Made by a program: the position numbers and the translations under genes
The notes under the pieces: generated by a model
What the model was told of the DNA's origin: nothing
Database searches by the model: none
Seen by the model: only the letters and a program-made list of their open reading frames with translations
Assembly (NCBI GenBank): GCA_052035735.1
Contig: JBPOHI010000265.1
Span: forward strand, 1 to 6,353
Length of the DNA: 6,353 bases
Reading direction: 5' to 3'
Source: JAGPDF01 sp052035735
GTDB taxonomy: Bacteria > Acidobacteriota > Thermoanaerobaculia > Multivoradales > JAGPDF01
Shown: positions 1-6,353 of the stretch, piece after piece
How positions within the stretch are numbered: position 1 is the stretch's first letter
Layout of the letters: every line of letters starts with the position of its first letter

Positions 1-2237
1 TGGAGCTCCCCGAGCCCGGCCTGGAGAATCGGCAGGGCGTGGTGATACAGCGCCGCCGCCTCCGCGTACTCGCGGTCGTAGGCGTGCAGGATCGCGCGGA
101 GCTCCTCCGCGGACGCCGCCGCGACACTGTCGGAGCCACGCGCCGCCCGGGTCCGCGCCAGCAGCCCCTCCGACTCCCGCCGCGCGTCGTCGAAGTGACG
201 CAGATCCACCAAGCTCAGCACCCTGACCCTGGTCGCCTCGAACTCCAGCTCGTGGCCCTCCGGCAGAAGGCGGCGTGCGAGCTCGATGCCGCGCCGCGCC
301 GCCTCCTCGGCCTCGAGCGGCCGCTGCAGCCGCCGCAGCGCCAAAGCCAGGCGGGACAGCGCCAGCACCCTCGCCGGATGCTCCTCGCCGTGTACCGCGA
401 CCGAGCGCTCGAGCAGCTCGCGCGCCGCCGCCTCGGCTTCGAGATCGCGGCGTTCGGTGGTGAAGATGGCGACCAGCCGGGAGAGGATCTCGAGCTCGAC
501 GCGCTCGTCACGAGTCGGGCCGAGGCAGGCCAGGCGCGCGCTGCGATAGCTCGCCTCCGCGCGTGCGTACTGGCCGAGACCCTCTTCCGCGCGCCCGCGC
601 AAGAGCAACGCGACAGCGCGGCCCGTGGCCGGATCGCCGCTCGCGGGGCGCTCGTCGAGCAGCCCGCTGGCGATCGTGAGCGCGCGCGGATACTCCTGGC
701 GCGCGAGCGCCAGGCGGGCCTTGCGCACCTGGCTCGGGAATCGGTCTTCCGGGCTTGCGGTTTCCATCAGCTTCGCTTCGCGCGCGATCTGCAGGTCTGC
801 GGCGTCGATCTCGCCCAGCCGCAGGTAGACGTCCGCCAGTACACCCCGGACGCTGCGCTCGACGTCGGGCTCGCTGCCGAGAGCGCGCTCCACTCGCAGG
901 TGAGCGGAGTCGAGGGCTTGGCGCACGGTGAGCGCCCGGCCACGCGACTCCTCCGGCGTCGCCGCGAGCAGAAGATCGTCGACCAGGAAGCGCTGGATGG
1001 CGACCGACTTCGCCTCCGACGCCTGCGCGCGGTCGCGCTCCCGGACGGCGAGCAGCAGCCCCACGGACAGCGCGACGAAGATGGCGGCGGCGGTCGCCAG
1101 CGAGTACCGGTGGCGCAGCACAAAGCGTCCGGCGCGGTAGCGCCGGTCGCCGCTGCGGGCGGAGACCGGGAGGCCGCCCAGCGCCCGACGCACGTCCGCG
1201 GCAAGGTCGGTCACCGCGGCGTAGCGCTCCTCGGGACGCTTGCGCATCGCCTTGGCGGTGATGGCGTCGAAGTCGCCGCCTTCGCGCCGGGCCCGGAGCT
1301 CGCGCGAGACGAACGTCGGGCGTGGCGCCTCTCGCTCGAGGATCTCCCGCGCCACGGCCGTCGCGGTGGTCGCGTCGGCTCCGAAGGCGCGCTCGCCGGC
1401 GAGGAGCTCGAAGAGCAGAAGGCCCAATCCGTGGATGTCGGTCGAGGTCGTCGAGGGCTCGCCGCGAACCTGCTCGGGCGCGGCGTAGCGCGGCGTGAGC
1501 AGGTGATCGACGGTGCGCGTCAGGCCGAGATCGTCCTCTTCCACCAGTCCGGCGATACCGAAGTCGAGGAGCCGCGCCCTCCCGTCCGATCCGATCATGA
1601 CGTTCGTCGGCTTGAGGTCGCGGTGAATCACGAGCCTCCGATGGGCGAACGCCACGGCATCGCAGAGCTCGAGGAAGATCCGCATCCGCTCCTGCAGGCC
1701 CGGCTTGTGCTCGGCGAGATACTCGGGCAGAGAGAGGCCGTCGACGTACTCGAGCGCGAGGTAGGGCGTCCCGTCGTCGGCGATGCCACCGTCCACGAGG
1801 CGGGCGATCCCCGGGTGCTCGAGGCGAGCCAGGATCTGTCGTTCGCGCTCGAGGCGCCGGCGGAGCTCCAGCGAGCGGACCTCTTGCGGCAGGACCTTCA
1901 CCGCGACGAGCTGCGCGAAGTCCGCATCGACCCGCTCGGCGAGAAACACCTCCCCCATGCCGCCGGTCCCGATCTGCCGCAGGAGCCGGAAGGGGCCGCA
2001 GCGCCGCTTACCCTCCGGCGCCAGCCCCGGGTCGCGGCGCTCGCCGAGAGCCTCGGCGATCTCGCCGCGGAGGTGGGTCATCGGAACGTCGTCGGCCGCG
2101 AGGGCCGCGAGGGCCGCGGCGAGCATCCGCTCGTCGCCGCCCGAAGCCCGCCGCAGGTACTCCTCTCGCTCTTCAGGAGGGCGCTCGAGGGCCTCGTCGA
2201 GGAGGCGGGACAGCAGCTGGAACGACTCGCTCGTCAT
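1..2237 (-). CDS. Membrane-anchored Ser/Thr protein kinase with C-terminal TPR region (3' end cut by window edge)
   Basis: A Hanks-type (PknB-like) kinase, predicted to phosphorylate Ser/Thr on unknown targets at the inner membrane. The 745 visible residues read without interruption. Residues 1-80 are a helical leader (LLDEALERPPEER) common in kinases of this type. The kinase domain spans about 82-356: glycine loop GTGGMGEV (90-97), ATP-binding Lys114 in VAVKVL, helix-C Glu132, catalytic loop HRDLKPTN (205-212, Asp207), DFG (225-227) and APEQ (253-256). All catalytic residues are present, so it should be active. A single membrane span lies at about 378-398 (SLATAAAIFVALSVGLLLAV). Beyond it is a helical region with TPR-like repeats, for example around 469-487, 548-569, 626-658 and 715-738, probably for protein binding. 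The start is ATG at 2237; the Shine-Dalgarno is weak, but the N-terminus matches the family. The gene lies 166 bp downstream of the anti-sigma gene on the same strand. The C-terminus is outside the window. Confidence 0.93.
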   Translation of the reverse strand, partial: MTSESFQLLSRLLDEALERPPEEREEYLRRASGGDERMLAAALAALAADDVPMTHLRGEIAEALGERRDPGLAPEGKRRCGPFRLLRQIGTGGMGEVFLAERVDADFAQLVAVKVLPQEVRSLELRRRLERERQILARLEHPGIARLVDGGIADDGTPYLALEYVDGLSLPEYLAEHKPGLQERMRIFLELCDAVAFAHRRLVIHRDLKPTNVMIGSDGRARLLDFGIAGLVEEDDLGLTRTVDHLLTPRYAAPEQVRGEPSTTSTDIHGLGLLLFELLAGERAFGADATTATAVAREILEREAPRPTFVSRELRARREGGDFDAITAKAMRKRPEERYAAVTDLAADVRRALGGLPVSARSGDRRYRAGRFVLRHRYSLATAAAIFVALSVGLLLAVRERDRAQASEAKSVAIQRFLVDDLLLAATPEESRGRALTVRQALDSAHLRVERALGSEPDVERSVRGVLADVYLRLGEIDAADLQIAREAKLMETASPEDRFPSQVRKARLALARQEYPRALTIASGLLDERPASGDPATGRAVALLLRGRAEEGLGQYARAEASYRSARLACLGPTRDERVELEILSRLVAIFTTERRDLEAEAAARELLERSVAVHGEEHPARVLALSRLALALRRLQRPLEAEEAARRGIELARRLLPEGHELEFEATRVRVLSLVDLRHFDDARRESEGLLARTRAARGSDSVAAASAEELRAILHAYDREYAEAAALYHHALPILQAGLGEL

Positions 2238-2403
2238 CGGCGGGACCGAAAGCCCTTCGAAAAGCTGAAGAGACGCTGGGCGAATCGTACCCCAGTGGCA
2301 CCGCGCCCGGCCTCTGGCAGCCTCAGCGCCCCTCGTCAGCGTTCAGGCGGGGGCAGAGACAAATTGGAGCGAATGTTGCCCGCGCCGTGCCGCCAGCCCG
2401 CCG
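2238..2403. other. Intergenic gap between anti-sigma and kinase genes
   Basis: This is a 166-bp stretch between the anti-sigma stop and the kinase start, both on the minus strand. The kinase frame stays open some way upstream of its ATG, but the residues encoded there do not look like part of the kinase. I see no convincing intrinsic terminator (no GC hairpin followed by a T run on the minus strand). A TACGAT hexamer on the minus strand (2284-2289) resembles a -10 box but has no acceptable -35 at 16-18 bp. The sequence does not settle whether the kinase shares the upstream transcript. Confidence 0.5.
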
Positions 2404-2685
2404 TCAGCCGCTCGCGCCGGCCAGTCCCTCGAGCCGCACGCGCAGGCGAGCGAGAATCGCTCCCGTCTCAGGCTCGCTCGGGGAGACCTCTTCGGCGAGG
2501 GCGGCGCGCAGCGCGGCGACGGCCTCCGCCATCTGACCGCCGAAACGGGCACAGGTGTCGCAACCTGCGAGGTGGGCGACGACGGACTGACGCTCGGAGT
2601 CCGTGAGCTCGCCGTCGAGGAAGTCCGACAGCCGCTCGAGCACCGCACTGCACCGCAGGCCCGCCACTTCCCGTTCACCGATCAT
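2404..2685 (-). CDS. Zinc-binding anti-sigma factor (zf-HC2/ZAS type), soluble
   Basis: A 93-aa protein predicted to bind and inhibit the ECF sigma factor encoded immediately upstream. Its N-terminal half carries the ZAS pattern: Cys12, His38, Cys42 and Cys45 (C-x25-H-x3-C-x2-C), with the typical helix LSDFLDGELTDSERQSVVAHL between the ligands. These are the only three cysteines. The C-terminal half (about 50-93) is charged and helical with no membrane span, so this is a cytoplasmic form rather than the membrane-anchored RseA/RskA type. The chosen start is ATG at 2685, because GAGGAG lies 6 nt upstream (2692-2697). An in-frame ATG at 2712 would add nine residues but has no such ribosome site. 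The start lies 11 nt inside the end of the sigma gene, so translation is probably coupled. Some ZAS proteins (RsrA) release their sigma factor on thiol oxidation; whether this one is redox-responsive is inference. Confidence 0.88.
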   Translation of the reverse strand: MIGEREVAGLRCSAVLERLSDFLDGELTDSERQSVVAHLAGCDTCARFGGQMAEAVAALRAALAEEVSPSEPETGAILARLRVRLEGLAGASG

Positions 2686-3247
2686 GAGGAGCTCCTCGTA
2701 GTTGGGCGGCAAAGCGCAGTCGTGCGCGATGCAGACGACTCTTCACCGCCGGCAGCGCGAGCGCGAGCAGGTCGGAGCACTCTTCGCCGGAGAGACCTTC
2801 GACCTCGCGCAGCCAGAGAATCTCGCGGTCCGCCGCGTCGAGCGCCGCCAGGGCCTGGCGGACCGCTGCCCGATCGGCGTGCGAGGCCGCCGGATCCGGC
2901 GAGTGCGGCTCTCCCCAACCGGCGGCCAGGCCGAGCGTCTCGAGAGAGACGAGATCCTCGGGCTCGCCCGCCCGGCGCCGGAACTGGCGGTACAGGGCGT
3001 GGCGGGCGATGGCGAGCAGCCAAGAGCGCGCCGAATCGCCGCCGCGAAATCCGCCGGCGCCCTTCCAGGCGGCGAGAAAGGCCTCCTGCAGGGCGTCCTC
3101 GACCGCCGCCGGATCCGCCGCGAGAAGACGCAGATAGCCGAGCGCCGCCCTTTGGTGCCGCTCTACGAAGCGCGTGTAAGCGGCGGCGTCGCCCGCGGCG
3201 GTTGCCGCGAGCAGCGCCGCATCGCTCAGCGCTTCGCGACCGGGCAC
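2675..3247 (-). CDS. ECF-type RNA polymerase sigma factor (sigma-70 family)
   Basis: A 190-aa alternative sigma factor that would direct RNA polymerase to a stress or signal regulon. Region 2 spans about 18-92: the DALQEAFLAAWK segment (51-62) and GDSARSWLLAIARHALYRQF (70-89) are typical of region 2.2-2.4. A variable linker runs about 93-125. Region 4 spans about 127-182, with the LDAADREILWLREVEGLS helix and the helix-turn-helix ending in AVKSRLHRARLRF (167-179). The length fits a minimal ECF factor with no extra C-terminal domain. The start is taken as GTG 3247, the only usual start codon in frame just before region 2. It lies 22 nt inside the end of the DUF2892 gene and has no clear Shine-Dalgarno, so translation may depend on coupling. 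The open frame extends upstream to 3451, but that stretch is a shadow of the DUF2892 gene. The partner anti-sigma gene overlaps the 3' end by 11 nt. Confidence 0.9.
   Translation of the reverse strand: MPGREALSDAALLAATAAGDAAAYTRFVERHQRAALGYLRLLAADPAAVEDALQEAFLAAWKGAGGFRGGDSARSWLLAIARHALYRQFRRRAGEPEDLVSLETLGLAAGWGEPHSPDPAASHADRAAVRQALAALDAADREILWLREVEGLSGEECSDLLALALPAVKSRLHRARLRFAAQLRGAPHDR
2692..2697 (-). promoter_or_regulatory. Ribosome binding site of anti-sigma gene
   Basis: GAGGAG on the minus strand sits 6 nt before ATG 2685 and lies inside the sigma factor coding sequence. It decides the internal ATG over the upstream in-frame ATG at 2712. Confidence 0.75.
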
Positions 3248-3432
3248 GTATTGATGCCGAGGATCGAATACAGCGGACAGCTGCCGAGAAGCCCCGTCGC
3301 CAGAGGTACGAGCCCCAGGAGGCCCCAGTAGCTCTTCGGCCCGACGAAAACCAGCGAGATCGCGACCAGACCGACGACGATGCGCAGACCGCGCTCGATC
3401 GGGTGCTCGTTGACGGAGAAGAAGCTGCTCAT
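3226..3432 (-). CDS. DUF2892 (YgaP-like transmembrane domain) small membrane protein
   Basis: A 68-aa protein matching the DUF2892/YgaP membrane-domain pattern: an N-terminal NEHPIERGLRIVVG, two short hydrophobic helices (about 16-31 and 36-51), and the signature ending GSCPLYSILGINTCPV (50-65) with Cys52 and Cys63. In other proteins this domain is found alone or fused to a rhodanese domain (YgaP), and is linked loosely to sulfur or redox handling; no enzyme activity is known for the stand-alone form. The start is ATG 3432, with a strong AGGAGG 6 nt upstream; the open frame extends to 3513 but those residues do not fit the family. It is the first gene of the minus-strand cluster, overlaps the sigma gene by 22 nt, and is divergent from cydA. 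Its specific role here is unknown. Confidence 0.85.
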   Translation of the reverse strand: MSSFFSVNEHPIERGLRIVVGLVAISLVFVGPKSYWGLLGLVPLATGLLGSCPLYSILGINTCPVAKR

Positions 3433-3438
3433 CGGAGG

Positions 3439-3444
3439 CCTCCT
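3439..3444 (-). promoter_or_regulatory. Ribosome binding site of DUF2892 gene, within a palindrome
   Basis: A perfect AGGAGG (minus strand) lies 6 nt before ATG 3432 and sets the start of the 68-aa protein. It is part of the 10-bp palindrome GGAGGCCTCC (3434-3443). Confidence 0.8.
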
Positions 3445-3613
3445 GCCACAAGAGGGAGGGCGAAATTGCCGCTCCCGACCGTACAGAGTCGCATATCGCG
3501 CAAAAGGATTCACCTCGCAGGGGCCGATTCCCCCGGAGGTGGAGTGCCGCTGGACCGGCGCGCCACGGGAACCCGGACCCGCCGCCCTGGCTCCTTCACA
3601 GTGGGGGGGCGCC

Positions 3614-3641
3614 CGTCACGATCGACGGTGACGTACGATCG
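3614..3641. repeat. Short inverted repeat and overlapping direct repeat upstream of cydA
   Basis: CGTCAC (3614-3619) and GTGACG (3628-3633) form 6-bp arms around an 8-nt spacer. ACGATCG occurs at 3618-3624 and again at 3635-3641. The block lies 42-69 bp before the cydA ATG, a suitable place for an operator or promoter element. Short repeats can arise by chance in GC-rich DNA. Confidence 0.4.
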
Positions 3642-3669
3642 TCTGTGGGGCTTTCCCCCGGCACGGCGT

Positions 3670-3674
3670 GGAGG
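3670..3674 (+). promoter_or_regulatory. Ribosome binding site of cydA
   Basis: GGAGG lies 8 nt before ATG 3683. It favours this ATG over the in-frame GTG at 3668, which overlaps the ribosome site itself. Confidence 0.7.
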
Positions 3675-3682
3675 CGCCCGAA

Positions 3683-5035
3683 ATGACCGATCCGCTGTTC
3701 TGGCATCGCCTGCAGTTCGGCTTCACCATCACTTACCACTATCTCTTTCCGCAGCTCACCATGGGCCTGGCGCTCCTTATCGTCGTCCTCAAGGCGATCG
3801 GCCTGCGGACCGGACGCCGCGAGTGGAACGACACGGCCCGCTTCTGGATCCGCATTTTCGGCCTCTCCTTCGCCATGGGCGTGGTCACCGGCGTGCCGAT
3901 GGAGTTTCAGTTCGGCACCAACTGGGCGGCATTCTCGGCGAAGACGGGCGGCGTCATCGGCCAGACCCTGGCCATGGAGGGAATTTTCGCCTTCTTCCTC
4001 GAGTCGAGCTTCCTCGCTCTGCTCGTCTGGGGTGAGCGACGGCTCTCCGAGCGCCAGCACTTCTTCGCCGCGGTCGCGCTCTGGGTCGGCAGTTGGCTCT
4101 CCGGCTTCTTCATCGTCACGACGAACGCCTTCATGCAGCATCCGGTCGGCCACGAGATCGGCCCCGACGGCGTCTTCCAGCTGGCCGACCTGTCGGACTT
4201 CGTCTTCAACCCCTGGGCGCTCGCCCAGTACGCGCATACGATGATGGGCGCGGTGGTCACCGGCGCCTTCGCGATGGCCGCCTTGGGCGCCTTCTGGACG
4301 CTCCGCCGCGAGCACCCCGAAGCGGCGCGGCGTTCGCTCGCGACCGGCGTCGCGGTAGGACTGGTCGCTGCGGTACTGGTCGCGATGCCGACCGGCCACA
4401 TCCAGGGGCGTCTCGTCGCCGACCACCAGCCGGCGGCGCTCGCGGGAATGGAGGGGCGCTTCGAGAGCGGGCCCCGCGCGCCGCTCGCTGTCATCGGCCA
4501 GCCGAACGTCGCAGAGCGCAAACTCGACAATCCGCTGCAGCTGCCGGCGATGCTCTCCTACATCGCCTACGGCGACTTCTCGGCCGACGTCAAAGGCCTC
4601 GACGCCTTCCCCGAGGACGAGTGGCCGACCAACATCGAGCTGCTCTACTACGGCTTCCACGTCATGGTCGGGCTCGGCACGCTGTTCATCGCGGTGATGG
4701 CGCTTGCGGCTCTCCAGCTCGTTCGGAAGAGGCTTGCGGCGAGCCGCTGGCTGCTCTGGATCCTGGCCTTCGCCTTCCCCTTTCCATTCATCGCCAACAC
4801 CGCCGGCTGGATGACCGCCGAGCTCGGCCGCCAGCCCTGGCTCGTCTACGGCCTGCTGCGCACGGCCGACGGCGGCTCACCGACGGTTCACGGCGGCTCG
4901 ACACTGTTCACCACCCTCGGATTCGCCGGGCTCTACCTGGTCCTCGGCGTCCTGTTCGTCATCCTGGTACTGCGCGAGGTCGGCCACGGCCCGCGCCCGC
5001 TCGCGACGGCCGGCCAGCCGGCCGCGGGGCACTGA
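3683..5035 (+). CDS. cydA: Cytochrome bd-type quinol oxidase subunit I, short Q-loop form with altered quinol-site residues
   Basis: The haem-bearing subunit of the bd terminal oxidase, which oxidises membrane quinol and reduces O2 to water at the inner membrane. It has 450 aa and about nine membrane helices; the short Q-loop explains the difference from E. coli CydA (about 520 aa). Conserved residues by E. coli equivalence: His19 (high-spin haem), His185 and Met328 (haem b558; E. coli His186/Met393), Glu99 and Glu107 (proton path and haem site), and Glu380 in GWMTAELGRQPW (E. coli Glu445). The Q-loop lies at about 240-315. Its Glu257 is conserved, but the Lys252 position is Ala252, and the Arg391 position before the b558 Met is His326 (FHVMVGLG). 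The start is ATG 3683, just before the conserved DPLFWHRLQFGFTI. cydB follows after 10 bp. The family is certain; the electron donor is less so because of the substitutions. Confidence 0.96.
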   Translation: MTDPLFWHRLQFGFTITYHYLFPQLTMGLALLIVVLKAIGLRTGRREWNDTARFWIRIFGLSFAMGVVTGVPMEFQFGTNWAAFSAKTGGVIGQTLAMEGIFAFFLESSFLALLVWGERRLSERQHFFAAVALWVGSWLSGFFIVTTNAFMQHPVGHEIGPDGVFQLADLSDFVFNPWALAQYAHTMMGAVVTGAFAMAALGAFWTLRREHPEAARRSLATGVAVGLVAAVLVAMPTGHIQGRLVADHQPAALAGMEGRFESGPRAPLAVIGQPNVAERKLDNPLQLPAMLSYIAYGDFSADVKGLDAFPEDEWPTNIELLYYGFHVMVGLGTLFIAVMALAALQLVRKRLAASRWLLWILAFAFPFPFIANTAGWMTAELGRQPWLVYGLLRTADGGSPTVHGGSTLFTTLGFAGLYLVLGVLFVILVLREVGHGPRPLATAGQPAAGH

Positions 5036-5039
5036 GGAG
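5034..5039 (+). promoter_or_regulatory. Ribosome binding site of cydB
   Basis: GAGGAG overlaps the cydA TGA stop and lies 6 nt before the cydB ATG, so ribosomes ending cydA can readily start cydB. Confidence 0.75.
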
Positions 5040-5045
5040 TCGGTC

Positions 5046-6092
<1,047 letters not shown>

Positions 6093-6154
6093 TCGCCGAG
6101 ACGCAGCACCAGCTAAGCTCTGCGGATGCGCCACCCTCGCCGCGAGTCCGCCGC

Positions 6155-6353
6155 TTGACCGTTCCGCTGTGGATCGACCTCGCCGACGAGCTCGCCGCCG
6201 GGGTCGAGCGCTGGCGCGCGGCGAGTCGGGCGGGAGCGGTCGCGCTCGACACCGAGTTCGTCTTCGAGCGCACCTACCGGCCGCGCCTCGGCCTGATCCA
6301 GATCGCGGCCGGGGGCGAGATCGCCCTGGTCGACGCCGCCCGCATCGCCGACC
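6155..6353 (+). CDS. rnd: Ribonuclease D-like 3'-5' exonuclease (N-terminus only, cut by window edge)
   Basis: The first 66 codons of a DEDD-family exonuclease; RNase D trims tRNA and other structured RNA 3' ends. The exonuclease I motif is clear: VALDTEFVFERTYRPRLGLIQI (29-50) with the metal-binding Asp32 and Glu34 (D-x-E). It continues into GGEIALVDAARIAD at the edge, as in RNase D. The later Exo II/III and HRDC domains, if present, are outside the window. The start is uncertain: TTG 6155 is the only usual start codon upstream of the conserved block in this frame near the expected place, and its ribosome site is weak. An ATG at 6126 is in another frame and stops after ten codons. The gene begins 62 bp after cydB on the same strand and may be read from the same transcript, with no evident functional link. 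Confidence 0.85.
   Translation, partial: MTVPLWIDLADELAAGVERWRAASRAGAVALDTEFVFERTYRPRLGLIQIAAGGEIALVDAARIAD

Larger units (their letters stand above)
3433..3682. promoter_or_regulatory. Divergent intergenic control region between the DUF2892-sigma operon and cydAB
   Basis: A 250-bp non-coding region between two divergent transcription units, so promoters for both should lie here. I cannot place a convincing -35/-10 pair on either strand. Visible structure near cydA: an inverted repeat CGTCAC-8 nt-GTGACG (3614-3633), a direct repeat ACGATCG (3618-3624 and 3635-3641, 17 bp apart), and a short GGGG-CTTT-CCCC hairpin (3647-3658) just before the cydA ribosome site. No good FNR (TTGAT-N4-ATCAA) or complete Rex-type site is seen. 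Function is inferred only from position. Confidence 0.55.

Noticed and set aside
2284..2289. TACGAT as a kinase promoter -10 box on the minus strand
   Set aside because: No acceptable -35 hexamer lies 16-18 bp upstream; one weak hexamer alone is not evidence.
39..2606. 855-codon open frame on the plus strand
   Set aside because: It is antisense to the clear kinase gene, is rich in Arg/Ala/Gly with no recognisable domain, and runs on across the anti-sigma gene. It is a typical GC-bias shadow.
3248..3451. Upstream extension of the sigma factor to an ATG at 3451
   Set aside because: The extra 68 codons overlap the DUF2892 gene almost entirely, do not resemble sigma region 1 or 2, and are better explained as its shadow frame.
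3590..3605. TTCACA near 3595 as a Rex-type redox repressor site
   Set aside because: Only one half-site is present, with no matching inverted half at the right spacing.
2572..4035. 487-codon open frame on the plus strand across the sigma operon and cydA start
   Set aside because: It crosses several genes on both strands in the wrong frame and resembles no family; the real CydA frame is unmistakable.
3596..4660. 354-codon open frame on the minus strand
   Set aside because: It is antisense to cydA; charged low-complexity composition with no membrane or enzyme motifs. Shadow frame.
6093..6154. Possible cydX-type small subunit gene after cydB
   Set aside because: The only short ATG frame (6126) encodes ten polar residues ending at a TGA, with no membrane helix.

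Overview
The window is dense, high-GC bacterial DNA (roughly 70% G+C by eye) with strong GC bias at third codon positions. That bias creates very long false open frames opposite the real genes. The large serine/threonine kinase fused to a TPR region, next to an ECF sigma factor with a zinc anti-sigma, is an arrangement common in Acidobacteriota (for example the Holophagae/Thermoanaerobaculia side). Planctomycetes and some proteobacteria have similar kinases, so the taxonomic guess is of low to moderate confidence.

Left half, minus strand (read right to left, 3432 to 1): a 68-aa DUF2892 (YgaP-like) membrane protein; an ECF sigma factor starting inside the end of the DUF2892 gene; a soluble zinc-binding anti-sigma factor starting inside the end of the sigma gene; and, after a 166-bp gap, a Ser/Thr protein kinase with one membrane span and a TPR-rich region that runs off the left edge. 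The first three genes overlap and look like one translationally coupled operon. The kinase may be its distal member or may be expressed separately.

Right half, plus strand (3683 to 6353): cydA and cydB, the two subunits of a cytochrome bd-type quinol:O2 oxidoreductase, 10 bp apart, followed by the 5' end of a ribonuclease D-like gene cut by the right edge. The two halves diverge from a 250-bp intergenic region (3433-3682) that must hold the control signals for both sides and contains small inverted and direct repeats near cydA.

Functionally, cydAB encodes a high-affinity terminal oxidase. The divergent cluster is a signalling and transcription module with a Cys/His zinc anti-sigma factor, the type that in some family members responds to thiol or redox stress. 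A link between the module and oxidase expression is plausible from position but is not shown. The most unusual sequence detail is in CydA: the haem ligand positions are intact, but the positions matching E. coli Lys252 and Arg391 at the quinol/haem b558 site are Ala and His, which points to a divergent bd subfamily.
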